This document shows positions 7,057-16,890 of a stretch of 64,000 nucleotides of DNA, in pieces. Where the stretch lies: assembly GCA_947259915.1 (NCBI GenBank), contig CAMYOC010000040.1, positions 1 to 64,000 of the forward strand. Reading direction: 5' to 3'. Both the position numbers and the translations under genes were made by a program. This stretch comes from an uncultured Gammaproteobacteria bacterium. Its GTDB lineage: Bacteria; Pseudomonadota; Gammaproteobacteria; Steroidobacterales; XN24. Within the stretch, counting starts at the first letter, position 1. Every line of letters begins with the position of its first letter. The notes under the pieces were generated by a model. It made no database searches and was not told the DNA's origin. It saw only the letters and a program-made list of their open reading frames with translations.

Positions 7057-8495
7057 GCCGGGCAGGGTGGAAAGTGATTCTGTTCATGGCCGTCTGCGGG
7101 CTCGTGTTCGAGCGTCCGGCCGCCGCCGCGACCCATACAGCCCAGCTTGGCGGTACCCGGGTGGTGTGGAATGCGTTGCTCAGTGGCGAGATCGACGCCT
7201 ATCCGGAGTACACGGGAACACTGCTACAGGAGATTCTTGCCAGCGAGGGTCTGAGCACGGTCGACGAGTTGAGCGTGGCTCTGTCGTCGCGTGGTATCGG
7301 CATGACCGCCTCGCTCGGGTTTAACAATACCTATGCGATCGGCATGAGATCTGAGCAGGCGGATCGGCTGGGCGTGAAAGCCATCTCGGATCTCCGCGGG
7401 CATCCGCATCTCGTTTTTGGTTTTGGCAACGAATTCATGGACCGCGCTGACGGCTGGCCCGGCCTGCAGCGTCATTACCGCCTGCCGCAGACCGATGTGC
7501 GGGGGCTCGATCACGACCTGGCCTACCGCGGACTCGAAGCGGGGACGCTGGATGCGATCGACCTGTATTCGACCGACGCGGAGATCGCCTACTACGACCT
7601 GCGGGCGTTACAGGACGATCTGGGCTTTTTCCCCGAATACGACGCGGTGGTCCTTTATCGGCTGGACCTGGCAGAGCGGGCGCCCCCGGTGGTGGCATCC
7701 TTCCACGAGCTTGCTGGCAGGATCGACGCGGCGACCATGAGCACATTAAACGCTCGCGTAAAGCTGGCGGGTGAAAGCGAATCCGCGGTCGCGGCGGGCT
7801 TTCTCGAGCAGAGTCCCGGTCTGCAGATCGAACCTGGCACCGACACCGCCGGGCAACGGTGGTGGCAGCGATTATGGCAGCGCACTGCCGAACACCTGGC
7901 GCTGGTTGCGATCTCGCTGTCGGCAGCCATCCTGTTTGCGATTCCGCTGGGCATCCTGGCCGCGCGCCGAGAACGCGTCGCCCATGTCGTCCTCGCCGCG
8001 GCCGGCATCCTGCAGACCATCCCGTCGCTGGCGATGTTTGTTTTCCTGATCCCCTTGCTGGGTATCGGCGGCCCGCCTGCGGTGGTGGCGCTGTTTCTCT
8101 ACAGCCTGTTGCCGATCATCCGCAACACCTATGCCGGGCTCAAGGATATTCCTGCGCCCATTATCGAGTCGGCCGTGGCGCTCGGTTTGCCGCCGAACGC
8201 GCGACTGCGGGTCGTCGAATTACCGCTGGCAATCCGGTCGATCCTTGCCGGTATCAAGACATCGGCGGTAATCAACGTGGGCACCGCAACTCTGGGTGCA
8301 CTGATCGGCGCCGGCGGCTACGGTCAGCCGATCCTCACCGGCATCCGTCTCGACGATATGGGGCTGATCCTGCAGGGCGCTGTCCCCGCCGCGTTGCTCG
8401 CACTGCTTGTGCAAGGTTTGTTCGAGGCGATTGAGCGAACGCTGTTACCGCGGGGCTTACGTCTGCAGACAAACGCGCTTGGAGCTACGGACTAG
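7053..8495 (+). CDS. Fused substrate-binding domain and permease of an osmolyte-type ABC importer
   Basis: The 480-residue product begins with a signal-like hydrophobic segment. Residues about 27-265 are an OpuAC/QAT-type substrate-binding domain (LGGTRVVWNALL, EIDAYPEYTGTL). About 275-470 is a BPD-type permease with five or six membrane helices and the coupling-loop motif ESAVALGLPPNARLRVVELP. In usual family members the binding domain opens with a strand carrying a (G)SKxFTE motif about 35-40 residues before LGGT. Here LGGT follows the signal sequence almost at once, so that first segment seems deleted. The gene overlaps the ATPase gene by 4 bp. Confidence 0.88.
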   Translation: MSRAGWKVILFMAVCGLVFERPAAAATHTAQLGGTRVVWNALLSGEIDAYPEYTGTLLQEILASEGLSTVDELSVALSSRGIGMTASLGFNNTYAIGMRSEQADRLGVKAISDLRGHPHLVFGFGNEFMDRADGWPGLQRHYRLPQTDVRGLDHDLAYRGLEAGTLDAIDLYSTDAEIAYYDLRALQDDLGFFPEYDAVVLYRLDLAERAPPVVASFHELAGRIDAATMSTLNARVKLAGESESAVAAGFLEQSPGLQIEPGTDTAGQRWWQRLWQRTAEHLALVAISLSAAILFAIPLGILAARRERVAHVVLAAAGILQTIPSLAMFVFLIPLLGIGGPPAVVALFLYSLLPIIRNTYAGLKDIPAPIIESAVALGLPPNARLRVVELPLAIRSILAGIKTSAVINVGTATLGALIGAGGYGQPILTGIRLDDMGLILQGAVPAALLALLVQGLFEAIERTLLPRGLRLQTNALGATD

Positions 8496-8534
8496 CCGGC
8501 CTTGCCGCGGATCGACGACGCAGGCGAACAGAAC

Positions 8535-9062
8535 CTAGAGCCGCCGTGCCTTGCTGATCGACGAGGCGAGGTTCTTGATCCGTGACGGACGGCAGGGCGG
8601 ATCGCCCGTATCCTGAAAGGTGATGGCATCGCCGTCGCGATCGATCCGGATCGTCCGATAGCCGAACTCGGGCATTTCGAGAGCCGGGTCATAGCCGATG
8701 ACTTCGCTGATGTAGACGTCTTTGCCGATCTTGCTTTCGATGTACTCGATGACGGCGGCGGTGCCGGTCACCTCGCGCCGGAATGCGTCGAGAAAGACCC
8801 GCGTGCCGGCCGCGTATTCTCCGCCCGTCACCTCGCTCACGATGTCAGCCACCCCGCGCCGCCCGGCCAGGCGGATGCGCCACATCAGGTTACCGATGTC
8901 GTAACCGACCTCGATCACCCGCTGCGGGTCCGGTGCCGATTCCTGCTGGATCACGGCTTCCGCCAGGTCCGTGGCGAACACCAGCCTGAGCGTCAGTTCG
9001 GGGATCGCGTCCTGATTGCGCAACGCCCAGGCCCGGATGACCTTCAGATTCTCGACCGACAT
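8535..9062 (-). CDS. Conserved-looking protein of unknown function
   Basis: The product is about 175 aa from MSVENLKVIRAWALRNQDAI to ISKARRL, soluble, with no signal or membrane segment. It is mixed alpha/beta with an acidic middle. I recognise no family. The frame is closed by good stops, and codon use is like its neighbours. The ATG at 9062 has GGAGA upstream; an ATG at 9098 would add 12 residues. It stands alone, convergent with the ABC operon. Confidence 0.6.
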   Translation of the reverse strand: MSVENLKVIRAWALRNQDAIPELTLRLVFATDLAEAVIQQESAPDPQRVIEVGYDIGNLMWRIRLAGRRGVADIVSEVTGGEYAAGTRVFLDAFRREVTGTAAVIEYIESKIGKDVYISEVIGYDPALEMPEFGYRTIRIDRDGDAITFQDTGDPPCRPSRIKNLASSISKARRL

Positions 9063-9358
9063 TCTCAATTTAAGGTCTCCCTGGTTGCCTGGATCCATCC
9101 GGCGGAGCTGATCACCGCCGTTTTGTCACGATTCGCGCTCATCGTGGCAGCAGATGCGGCGTCGAGCGGGCCCTGGGTGGCACCCTTGCTGGATCATTAT
9201 AGGGAGTATTGGCCGAAGGGAGACGAGCTGGGCGCGGCGCCAGACCCAGGGGGCATCTGCACGGGTCTGGCGCCCTCAAGTCACACCGAGGCGATGCCGA
9301 TATCTCATGTGTGGGTTGAATCAGTCAGCCAGGTCCTTGCTTGAACAAGTCTCCATGG

Positions 9359-9954
9359 ATGGACTCAATGTCAGCAGAACGACAAACAGTCACGACCGAC
9401 CAGCTTGCCATCGGCATGTACGTGGCGGAACTCGATCGCCCCTGGCTAGAAACACCGTTTCTGTTCCAGGGCTTTTATATCGAGAACTCAAAGGACATCA
9501 GCGAACTCCAGGCACACTGCCAGTATGTGCTGGTCGATCCAGGCCGCTACGATCCCGCACCCGCTCCACGTCGCGGCGTGGCGAAAGCCCGCGGTAAGGC
9601 CGAGCGCAAGGAGCCAAAGGGCCAGAAGCGCCGAGGAACCGGGATCGCCTCGGCCAGCACGACCACACGGCAACGCCGGGTCATCATGGAGGATGTCGAG
9701 GAAGAGTATCGCCCTCTGGATACCAATGTCCTGCGTCGCCAGATCGTCGAGGCCAAGCTTGCGCATGAGCAGACGGTCGGTGCAGTCAGCCATATTTTCG
9801 AATCACTCCGCAGCGGCAATGAGATGCAGCTCGAGGCGGCGGAGCAGGCCATCGAGCCGATGGTCGAGAGCGTGGTCAGGAATGAGGATGCGCTCTCGTG
9901 GCTGGCGCGGATGAAGAAGAAGCAAGACTACATCCATGATCATTCGATTGAAGA
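9359..9954 (+). pseudogene. HD-GYP c-di-GMP phosphodiesterase, N-terminal part, catalytic core lost
   Basis: The sequence opens like HD-GYP proteins with a DUF3391 N-terminal domain: TDQLAIGMYVAELDRPWLET and CQYVLVDPGRY. It runs into the helix before the catalytic domain (NEDALSWLARMKKKQDYIHD, then HSI), where a functional enzyme continues into the HD and GYP metal-binding motifs. After about 9954 the sequence changes abruptly to unrelated DNA read on the other strand. The remainder of the open frame, to 10141, is not HD-GYP. The gene cannot encode an active enzyme. The C-terminal part resumes near 10202. Confidence 0.8.
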
Positions 9955-9968
9955 AGCGTCTGGAGCCT

Positions 9969-10055
9969 TTATTCCGTATAACCCTGAATCCGGTCAATCG
10001 CCTGCAATATATGTGTCAGATAACCGAACAGACGCGCAGTGTCTGATCCCATCAT
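9969..10055 (-). pseudogene. hepT: hepT toxin fragment (N-terminal 28 codons), in the HD-GYP gene
   Basis: On the minus strand an ATG overlapping the mntA stop opens a frame reading SDTARLFGYLTHILQAIDRI, then QGYTE and TAA. This is the opening helix of HepT-type HEPN (DUF86) toxins as I know them. The later RxxxxH RNase motif and the rest of the about 110-aa toxin are absent. The start overlaps the end of the mntA remnant as in intact mntA-hepT pairs, so the piece is a true operon junction copied or left behind. Confidence 0.72.
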
Positions 10056-10210
10056 ACTGGTACAGCTTCTGCGAATACAACTTCCCGAAATGTGTCAGGC
10101 AATGCCATGGGAGTGACGACGTCCACCGGTACTCCCAGTAAGGTGCTCAGTTCATGACGGATGGCCCCAATATCCAGGTACGCCCGGCCGATTTCCACAT
10201 GCGAAGCCAT
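10052..10210 (-). pseudogene. mntA: mntA antitoxin nucleotidyltransferase fragment (C-terminal end)
   Basis: The minus-strand frame gives YLDIGAIRHELSTLLGVPVD, then VVTPMALP and FREVVFAEAVPV with TGA at 10052. This is the typical end of MNT-domain (MntA-like) nucleotidyltransferases. The N-terminal GSxxxGxxxxxSDxD active site is missing because the HD-GYP sequence resumes at about 10202. The first few codons (ATG at 10210) are actually reversed HD-GYP DNA. Together with hepT this is a 250-bp scar of a toxin-antitoxin pair. Confidence 0.75.
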
Positions 10211-10532
10211 GCGCCGGCTCAATGATCTGGCAGGCGTCGAGTTTCAGGCCGAGATGGTCGAGCAATTTGTCCAGGCTGTAGGCGTATTTCCGGTCGGTAC
10301 TCTGGTCGAGCTCAGCAACGGGACGGTAGGCGTCGTCATCGCACAAAACCGGACGCGCCGGCTGCGCCCGCAGATCATGGTGTTGACCGACGAAGACAAG
10401 ACGCCACTCAGCACGTTCCGCACGCTCGATCTGCGCGATACGCTGGTGGACGCGAATGGCGATTCGCTCTTTATCCAGAATGGTCTGCCGCCCGGTGCGC
10501 ACGGTCTGAACCCGTCCGAGTACTACCTCTAG
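10202..10532 (+). pseudogene. HD-GYP c-di-GMP phosphodiesterase, C-terminal part
   Basis: The frame reads EAMRRLNDLAGVEFQAEMVE, then a VGVFPVGTLVELSNGTVGVV block and SEYYL before TAG. This is the normal tail of HD-GYP proteins with a DUF3391 N-terminus. It continues the story broken off at 9954. About 120-140 codons, including the HD and GYP motifs, are missing between the two parts. The upstream residues of this open frame come from the mntA scar. The EAL gene follows 15 bp later and was probably in the same operon. Confidence 0.75.
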
Positions 10533-10547
10533 ATCTGGTGGCGTAGC

Positions 10548-11828
10548 ATGGATGCGGAGACCCTCAATCAGACGGACGCGAGGACATTCCTGCGCACTAT
10601 CGGGAAAGCTCTGCAGGACCGGTCTCGTGTTGAATCTTCACTCGGTCTGATTGTCGCGAATGTCGGCAATCTGGACCATCTGAAGTCCGTATTCGGCTAT
10701 CGCAATACGATGTCATCTTTGACCGAGATGGCACGGTCGCTGAGGGAGGCCGTTGATGGTGAAGACGCGGTAGTTCGCTTCGGAGAAGGGAAATTCGGCA
10801 TCCTTCTCATGAGTCTGAAGAATCCGGGGCATCTTGTGCTCGCCGCGAACAAGATTCTCAGGACCATCAACCGACGTTTTGACATCGGCGGCACCACGTT
10901 CGAAGCAGAGCTGGAAATGGGCGCAACGGTCAGCGGTTACGGCAACAGCGACCCGGATGCCATCCTGCAACAGGCTGAGACGGCCCTGCTTGCGGCCCGC
11001 CAGGACAACGTGAGCTTCCTGCTCTACGAGCCGGAGCAGACGAGCCGGATACGCAGCGCACTGCTTCTCGAAAAGGAAATCGATGCGGCGCTGGAAAACA
11101 ACGAGATCTCCATGTTCTATCAACCCAAGGTCACAGCCGACAGCTGGCTACCCGTGGGTGCGGAGGCGTTGATGCGGTGGTCCCATCCGACCCGGGGGTT
11201 TGTTCCGCCGGACTTATTCATACCGGCCGCAGACGCCGGGGGCCAGATCGAGCCACTGACATGGTTCGGCATGAACGCAGCGTTCCGTCAGCTCAACGAC
11301 TGGCCCAGGACATGGGGCCCGCTTTCGGTGGCCGTCAACGTCACGCCGAGACTGGTTGAACAGGCGGATCTGGTGGAGCAGGTGGGTACGGCACGAAGTC
11401 TGTGGAGCGTGCCGAAGGGGTCAGTCACGATTGAGGTCACGGAGAATGCCCTGATGCGCCCCGGCCAGAGCTTCACCACGCTGCAGAGATTGCGTGAACT
11501 CGGCATACGCGTATCGATTGACGACTTTGGCACCGGATATTCGTCGCTGTCCTATTTCAACGACATTCCCGCCGATGAACTGAAAATCGATCAGTCATTC
11601 GTCAGAAAGATGCTCAACGACGAGGGCTATGCCCGCATCGTGCGCACGATTATCAATCTGGCGCATGAATTCGGCCTGCAAGTCATTGCCGAGGGCGTTG
11701 AGGATGAGCAGACCGCCGAGGCGCTCGCGGCTCTTGGGTGTGACTATCTGCAGGGCTACTACTTCTCTCGTCCGCTGCCTCAGGCAGACTTCATCACGTG
11801 GCTTGCCGATTATCGGCCTGAGAGATAA
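10548..11828 (+). CDS. c-di-GMP phosphodiesterase (EAL) with degenerate GGDEF domain
   Basis: The 426-residue protein lacks membrane segments. Residues about 25-165 are GGDEF-like, but the signature reads RFGEGKFGIL, so no cyclase activity is expected. About 180-420 form an EAL domain with intact markers: FYQPKV, GAEALMRW, EVTENALM, SIDDFGTGYSSLSYF, LKIDQSFV and VIAEGVED. These include the metal-binding acidic residues and the catalytic lysine. It should hydrolyse c-di-GMP in the cytoplasm. It lies 15 bp after the broken HD-GYP gene and just before the first tRNA-Arg fragment repeat, so it is the last chromosomal gene before the island. Confidence 0.9.
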   Translation: MDAETLNQTDARTFLRTIGKALQDRSRVESSLGLIVANVGNLDHLKSVFGYRNTMSSLTEMARSLREAVDGEDAVVRFGEGKFGILLMSLKNPGHLVLAANKILRTINRRFDIGGTTFEAELEMGATVSGYGNSDPDAILQQAETALLAARQDNVSFLLYEPEQTSRIRSALLLEKEIDAALENNEISMFYQPKVTADSWLPVGAEALMRWSHPTRGFVPPDLFIPAADAGGQIEPLTWFGMNAAFRQLNDWPRTWGPLSVAVNVTPRLVEQADLVEQVGTARSLWSVPKGSVTIEVTENALMRPGQSFTTLQRLRELGIRVSIDDFGTGYSSLSYFNDIPADELKIDQSFVRKMLNDEGYARIVRTIINLAHEFGLQVIAEGVEDEQTAEALAALGCDYLQGYYFSRPLPQADFITWLADYRPER

Positions 11829-11861
11829 TCCCCGGCTGAGGCCCCGGAGACTCTGGCCCGG

Positions 11862-11986
11862 GGGAGCGTCCTGCGTCGCGTGAGCGGCGCCGGTTTGAAA
11901 CCCTCGGCGATTCAAACGAAACTTCGCACTCTTGGCCCCGGTAGCTCAGCTGGGTGAGCGCCGGTTGCCGCGCAGCGGCAAGGCCG
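11862..11986 (+). repeat. tRNA-Arg 5'-fragment repeat, copy A (left island boundary)
   Basis: A 73-nt flank ending GGCGATTCAAACGAAACTTC, then GCAC, is followed from 11935 by GCCCCGGTAGCTCAGCTGG, the 5' end of the tRNA-Arg gene at 22220. After about 27 nt the tRNA sequence stops and a hairpin (TTGCCGC/GCGGCAA) takes its place. The 52 bp at 11935-11986 are identical to 22026-22077. No anticodon or T-arm is present, so this is not a tRNA gene. Confidence 0.85.
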
Positions 11987-12398
11987 GGCCCGGCTTGGTG
12001 ACTCAGATCGCAGCTGTCATGTCAGAGAATCGGGGCGGGCTGAGGCGCCGATCAAATCCGGGCCCAGTCGAGCGGCGCCAAGCGCTGTATGTCCATTTCG
12101 CTCGATCGTTTTTCTTGCGTGCCGCCCGAGACTCTTCGATGGCCGTATCTGCTGCGCCGAAGACGGATTCCAGATGCGCAAGGTGTCGGCAATTTCGTCA
12201 GTGTCGGGCCGGATTCGGTCCGGAACCCAGTGGGAATCCAGTAATGATAGCGCTGTCAGGAGTGCTGCAATGCAATGGCGCCGAGAAGTTTAAAAATAAA
12301 GGCATCTGACGAGAGGGGTAAGAAAAATGCCGTTTGATCATGGAGTTCCATTCGCGTCCGCTGCACTGGTGTCGGGCCGGTGCATGGCCCTAAATTGT
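11987..12398. other. Non-coding stretch inside the island edge
   Basis: No convincing gene was found. The open frame across 11932-12309 is an artefact of the tRNA repeat and GC-rich DNA. The stretch ends at the promoter/operator of the GH16 gene. Confidence 0.5.
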
Positions 12399-12427
12399 TT
12401 GACAACGTTGTCACAATTCGATACTAC
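12399..12427 (+). promoter_or_regulatory. Sigma-70 promoter overlapped by a perfect LacI-type operator
   Basis: TTGACA at 12399-12404 is followed after 17 nt by TACTAC, a plausible -35/-10 pair. TGACAACGTTGTCA at 12400-12413 is a perfect 14-bp palindrome with the central CG of LacI-family operators and covers the -35 box. A repressor bound there would block the GH16 gene. The LacI-family protein at 20827 is the obvious candidate. The operator also argues that translation of the GH16 gene starts downstream of 12430. Confidence 0.75.
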
Positions 12428-12584
12428 CTGCTGTCACTTGCGTCCCGCGGGGGTTAACCGGGAGCAGGCAGGGGAGTCAAATTCGAACAAGAAAACCAGA
12501 GGGTCCGGCGCCCGAAAATTTGGGGCACATAGCCTCGAGTCCGGACAGGCCCCAAGCGTTTTCCCTGACCGTCGAGGTAGTTCC

Positions 12585-13424
12585 GTGTATAGCACCAACT
12601 CACGTGTTTCCGTGTCCGTCGCCCGGGGCGCCGGTTCGAGTCTGGCTCGCCCATCGAATCCGACAGGCGGCAAGACGGCCACCAGATCTCTGTTCCTTAC
12701 TCTGATCGCGATGATCGGCCTCGCCGCTTGCGGCGGGGTTAGCGACGGCACTCCGGACGGGGTGTTGGAGATCCCCGATATCGAGTGGCAGGTGGTCTTC
12801 GAGGATGATTTTTCGGGAGACAGCCTCGATTCCAGCAAATGGAACGTGGACACGGGCGATGGCTGCCCCGACCTTTGCGGCTGGGGTAACGACGAAGTTC
12901 AGAGCTATTCCGCCGACAACATCAGCGTCGCGAACGGCATACTCACCATCCAGGGCCGGGAAGACGGTAATGGTTCCTACACATCCGGCCGCATAAACAC
13001 CAAGGGCAAGTTCGACTTCCGGTATGGCAAAGTCGAGGTCTCAGCCCGGCTGCCGTCGGGACAGGGGACCTGGCCTGCGATCTGGCTCCTGCACAGCGAC
13101 CCGACTATCTACGGCCCATGGCCCGTGTCAGGCGAAATTGACATTATGGAGGCCTTCAATCTGGGCGTGGACGGGAACACGGCCACCCAGAGCACGGCGC
13201 ACTATGGTTTGCCCACCCCGCCATTTGACGGCACCTCATCCGAGTTCGACAACGACGTTTCGCCGGATATGGCCTTCCGCGAATACACCGTGGAGTGGGA
13301 AAGAGACAAGCTCCGCTTCTACGAGGACGGCCAACATTTTCAGACGCAAAACGCACAGAACTGCCGATGGCCTGTACGACGAATACGGTGCATACGAACT
13401 CGGACGACGGGATTCCCCTTTTGA
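12585..13424 (+). pseudogene. GH16 beta-glucanase (laminarinase-like) lipoprotein, N-terminal piece of a frameshifted gene
   Basis: From a GTG at 12585 (AGGTAG just upstream) the frame has a lipoprotein signal ending in the lipobox LAAC. A GH16 domain follows: WQVVFEDDFSGDSLDSSKWN, the substrate-cleft WPAIWLLHSD and the catalytic motif GEIDIMEAFNLG, with both glutamates intact. GH16 enzymes of this type cut beta-1,3-glucans such as laminarin at the cell surface. After QTQNAQ (about 13350) the reading frame is lost and the domain continues in the +1 frame. The start is uncertain because the n-region is unusually long. Confidence 0.8.
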
Positions 13425-15027
13425 CCAGCTTTTCCACCTGATCATCAATTTCGCCGTCGGCGGCAACCCCGTCGGGGCGCCCGATCCGAACGCTTTCCCG
13501 CAGAATTTTGAAATCGATTACGTCCGCGTTTACGAGTGTGTCAACGCGAATCCGGACACCGGCCGTGGTTGCGGCACCGCCGACCCGGATGTTGTTCCCC
13601 TGAAAGACAACGACGGGGGACCGCTGGAGGGCGTCGAGACGGCGCAGCCATATCTCGAGAGCCTGCCCCTATACGTCGACGGCCCCGAAACGCTCAGCCT
13701 GACGGTCGGCGATGAGACGTCGACCAACACGCTGACCGTCGGCGGTTTCACCGGCGACGGCGCCTCCGTCATCAACGACCCCGCCTTCTCCGATCCGGAC
13801 GAGGAGGGGAATATCGTCTGGCGCGTCGCCGTCTCGGGCGGTGTCGCCAATGCCTTCCTGGCGTCTCAGGATTTGGTTGACGATCCCCTGCTGGATACCG
13901 GCTTCGATTTCTCCGGTAACCGTCTCGCCGGTCCCGGCGGCGATCCTGTCGGCGAGGTGGCCTTCGACATGTTCGTCAATTCCATCACGCCCGGGACGGA
14001 TCTGGTGATCAAACTGGACAGCGGTTTCCCCAACCTCGGTGAAGTCGTCCTTCCCGAATCCGAGATCCTGGTGGGCGCGTGGAAGACCTATTCGGTCAAA
14101 TTCGACATGTTCCTGGCCAATCCCGGCTTCATGGACCAGGGCGGCACCGGCGTAGACCTCGAGAATGTCATCAACCCGTTCGTCATCGAAGTGCAGAACG
14201 GCGAGGCTGACGTCTACCTGGACAACATCCGCGCCACCAATGCGTGCAAGGTGGTCGGCGCCTGCGGGGCGGACCTCAAGACCAAGGGCCTACCCGATGT
14301 CGTGGTCTATGACGACGCGGTCAATCTCGACGTCTGGGGACGCGGCATCGTGGCCTCGGATTCAGGCACCGGCTTCGTGGATTACACCGATCCCAGTGAC
14401 CCGAACAACAAGGTCAACTGGGCCGAGGTGGCCTCCGACGAACCTGAGCGCGGCCAGGTGCTCGAGGTGACGTTCAACGACAGCGATGCCTTCGGCGTGT
14501 GGTTCATCGGCAGCTCCGGCACCGACCTGTTGGCCTACAACGCGGGCGCCGTTCAATTCGACATCAAGGTGCTGGATTACGGCAACAATGTCGAGGGCAT
14601 GACCTTCAAGATCGACTGCTTCTTCCCCTGCGGAAGTGGTGACAAGGCTCTGGGCTTCATCGCCGACGGCGTCTGGGAGACAGTGACGTTCCCCGTCAGC
14701 CGGCTCACCAGCACGGGGCTGGACCTGGCAAACGTCAGCACCGGCATCGTCATATTCCCGACCACCCAATCGGGCGACATCGTATTCCAGCTGGACAACA
14801 TCCGCTGGATAGCGGAGGCCGATCAGGGCCCGTTGCAGCAGATCGACCTGCCGGTGACCTTCGAAGACCCGACCGTGGACTATTCGCTGGGTGATTTCGG
14901 TGGTGCCACCACGGTTCTGGGAGAGGATCCGGAGGACGCGGACAATACGGTAGCGATCACCACCAAGAATGACGGTGCCGAGACCTTCGCCGGCACGATC
15001 ATCGGCACCGAGACGCGACGTCCATGA
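13360..15027 (+). pseudogene. GH16 beta-glucanase, middle piece: end of catalytic domain plus carbohydrate-binding modules
   Basis: The frame resumes with the end of GH16 (YDEYGAYELGRRDSPFDQLF, then FAVGGNPVGAPDP and IDYVRVYEC). A module around LSLTVGDETSTN follows and then a jelly-roll module with MTFKIDCFFPCGSGDKALGF and DIVFQLDNIRW, resembling ExoP-like galactose-binding folds. A third module begins with IDLPVTFEDPTVDY and breaks off at 15027. There about 40 bases seem deleted compared with the second copy of this module, causing the frameshift into the next piece. The pieces are too well conserved for an old pseudogene. Confidence 0.78.
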
Positions 15028-16890
15028 GCGCGGATGTGCGGGTGCCGTTGGCCGGGATCCCGGTCAGGCTGAAAGTCGAGACGGCGGACTGCCCGACGGA
15101 TGGCAGCGACCCGACCTGTTTTGCCGAGGTGGATGCGTTCCCGATGATGGCAGACCAGTGGGAAACCGTGACCTGGGACTTCGTGGGTATTGATCCTGCG
15201 ACGACTTTCGTGAAGGCGACGATCTTCTTCGACTTCGGTCAGGTGGGTAACGGTTCTACCTATTATTGGGATAACGTCCGCTTCGGCGCGCCGCCCCCAC
15301 CCCCGCCGGACACTATCTCGCTGGAAAATGGCGGCTTCGAAACGGGGGATTTCACCGGCTGGACGGTCAACGCCGGGGACAACGTAGTGGGTGCACCCGG
15401 TGCAGGGGCCCGCTCCGGCGAGTTCGCTGCCCAGCTCACAGTGACGGGCGGCCAAGGGGTCCCGGAAGTCCGGCAGACACTCGCCGCGAGCCCGGGTGAT
15501 GAGGTCAATCTCTCTGTCTGGATGCTGACCGAGGCGGCCATCCCCGAGGGCGTGAGCTTCGGCCTGGCCAAGATTGTGTTCAGAGACGCTGCCGGCAATG
15601 ACCTGGAACCGGCGTCAGTGAGCATCGGCCAATTTGGCCCCCCGGAGAACCCGGGTATCGAGTCGCTGCCGTTCCTCGACTCTACGAGCCCGGTCAACAC
15701 GTGGGTATTCAGCCAGGCGCAGGGCGTCGCGCCGGCGGGTACTGTCGAAGTGTCATTCCTGCTGCTGAACGTCGACTTTGCGGGCGGCGAGAACCCGATC
15801 TGGTTCGACGACGCGCTGGCTTCATTCCTCGATGGGGAGGTGCCACTCAATCAGATCGATCTGCCGGTGACGTTCGACGACCCGCTGGTCGACTACACGG
15901 TCCAGGACTTCGGCGATCCGGTTTCGGCTTCGACGGTGCCGGGTGAAGATCCGGACGACGCCGGTAACACCGTGGCGATCACGACCAAGCCGACGGGCGC
16001 GCCGGTCTGGGCGGGCACCACGATCGGTAACCCCGATTTCGCCAATCCGATCCCGTTCACGCCCACCGAGACGCTGATGAGCGTGGATGTGCGGGTGCCG
16101 GCGGCCGGGATTCCGGTCAGGCTGAAGGTCGAGACGGTTGACTGTCCGTCGGATGGCAGTGATGTGACCTGTTTCGCCGAGACGGACGCATTCCCGATGA
16201 TGGCCGACGCGTGGGAGACGCTGACCTGGGACTTCAGCCTTGTCGGCATCGACACCAGCAAGACCTTCGTGAAGGCGTCGATCTTCTTCGACTTCGGGAC
16301 CGAAGGAAACGATGCGGTCTATCTGTGGGATAACGTCCGCTTCGGCGGCGATGAGCCTCCGCCGCCGGATACGATTGAACTCGTCAACGGCGACTTCGAA
16401 ACGGGTGATTTCACTGGCTGGGAGGTTGCCGCCGGGGACAACACGGTCGGGGCGCCTGGCGTCGGAGCACAATCCGGCGCCTCCGCCGCCCAGCTGACGA
16501 CGACCGGCGGCGGCGGTGTCGCGGAAATCCGTCAGGTATTCGCCGCGAACCCGGGCGATGAGATCAACTTCTCCACCTGGATGCTGACCGAGGCGGCCAT
16601 CCCGGAGGGCGCGAGCTTCGGCCTGGCCAAGATTGTGTTCAAGGACGCTGCCGGCAATGATCTGGAACCGGCGTCAGTGAGCATCGGCCAACTTGGCCCC
16701 CCGGCCAACCCGGGTGTCGAGTCGCTGCCGTTCCTCGACTCTACGAGCCCGGTCGACACGTGGGTGTTCAGTGAAGCACAGGGCGTTGCACCGGCGGGTA
16801 CAGTCGAAGTCCGGTTCCTGCTGTTGAACATCGACTTTGCGGGCGGTGAGAACCCGATCTGGTTCGACACTGCCCAGGCCCTGTTCGTTG
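14839..16890 (+). repeat. Tandem intragenic duplication of about 1.05 kb
   Basis: Unit 1 starts at 14839 and unit 2 at 15852, both with CAGATCGA.CTGCCGGTGAC. Matching landmarks in their second halves lie about 1059 bases apart, while the starts lie 1013 apart. The difference fits a deletion of about 46 bases near 15015 in unit 1, which also causes the frameshift there. Confidence 0.75.

Noticed and set aside
9123-9344. Small plus-strand open frame between the unknown gene and HD-GYP
   Set aside because: No ribosome-binding site, no family resemblance and composition unlike a protein; the region is more likely promoter DNA.
11843-11866. GC-rich inverted repeat after the EAL gene as terminator
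   Set aside because: The arms (CCCCGG/CCGGGG) are short, the loop irregular and there is no T-tract; it merges into the tRNA-fragment repeat.
11935-11986. Possible additional tRNA gene
   Set aside because: Only the acceptor 5' strand and D-arm are present; there is no anticodon arm, T-arm or 3' acceptor strand.
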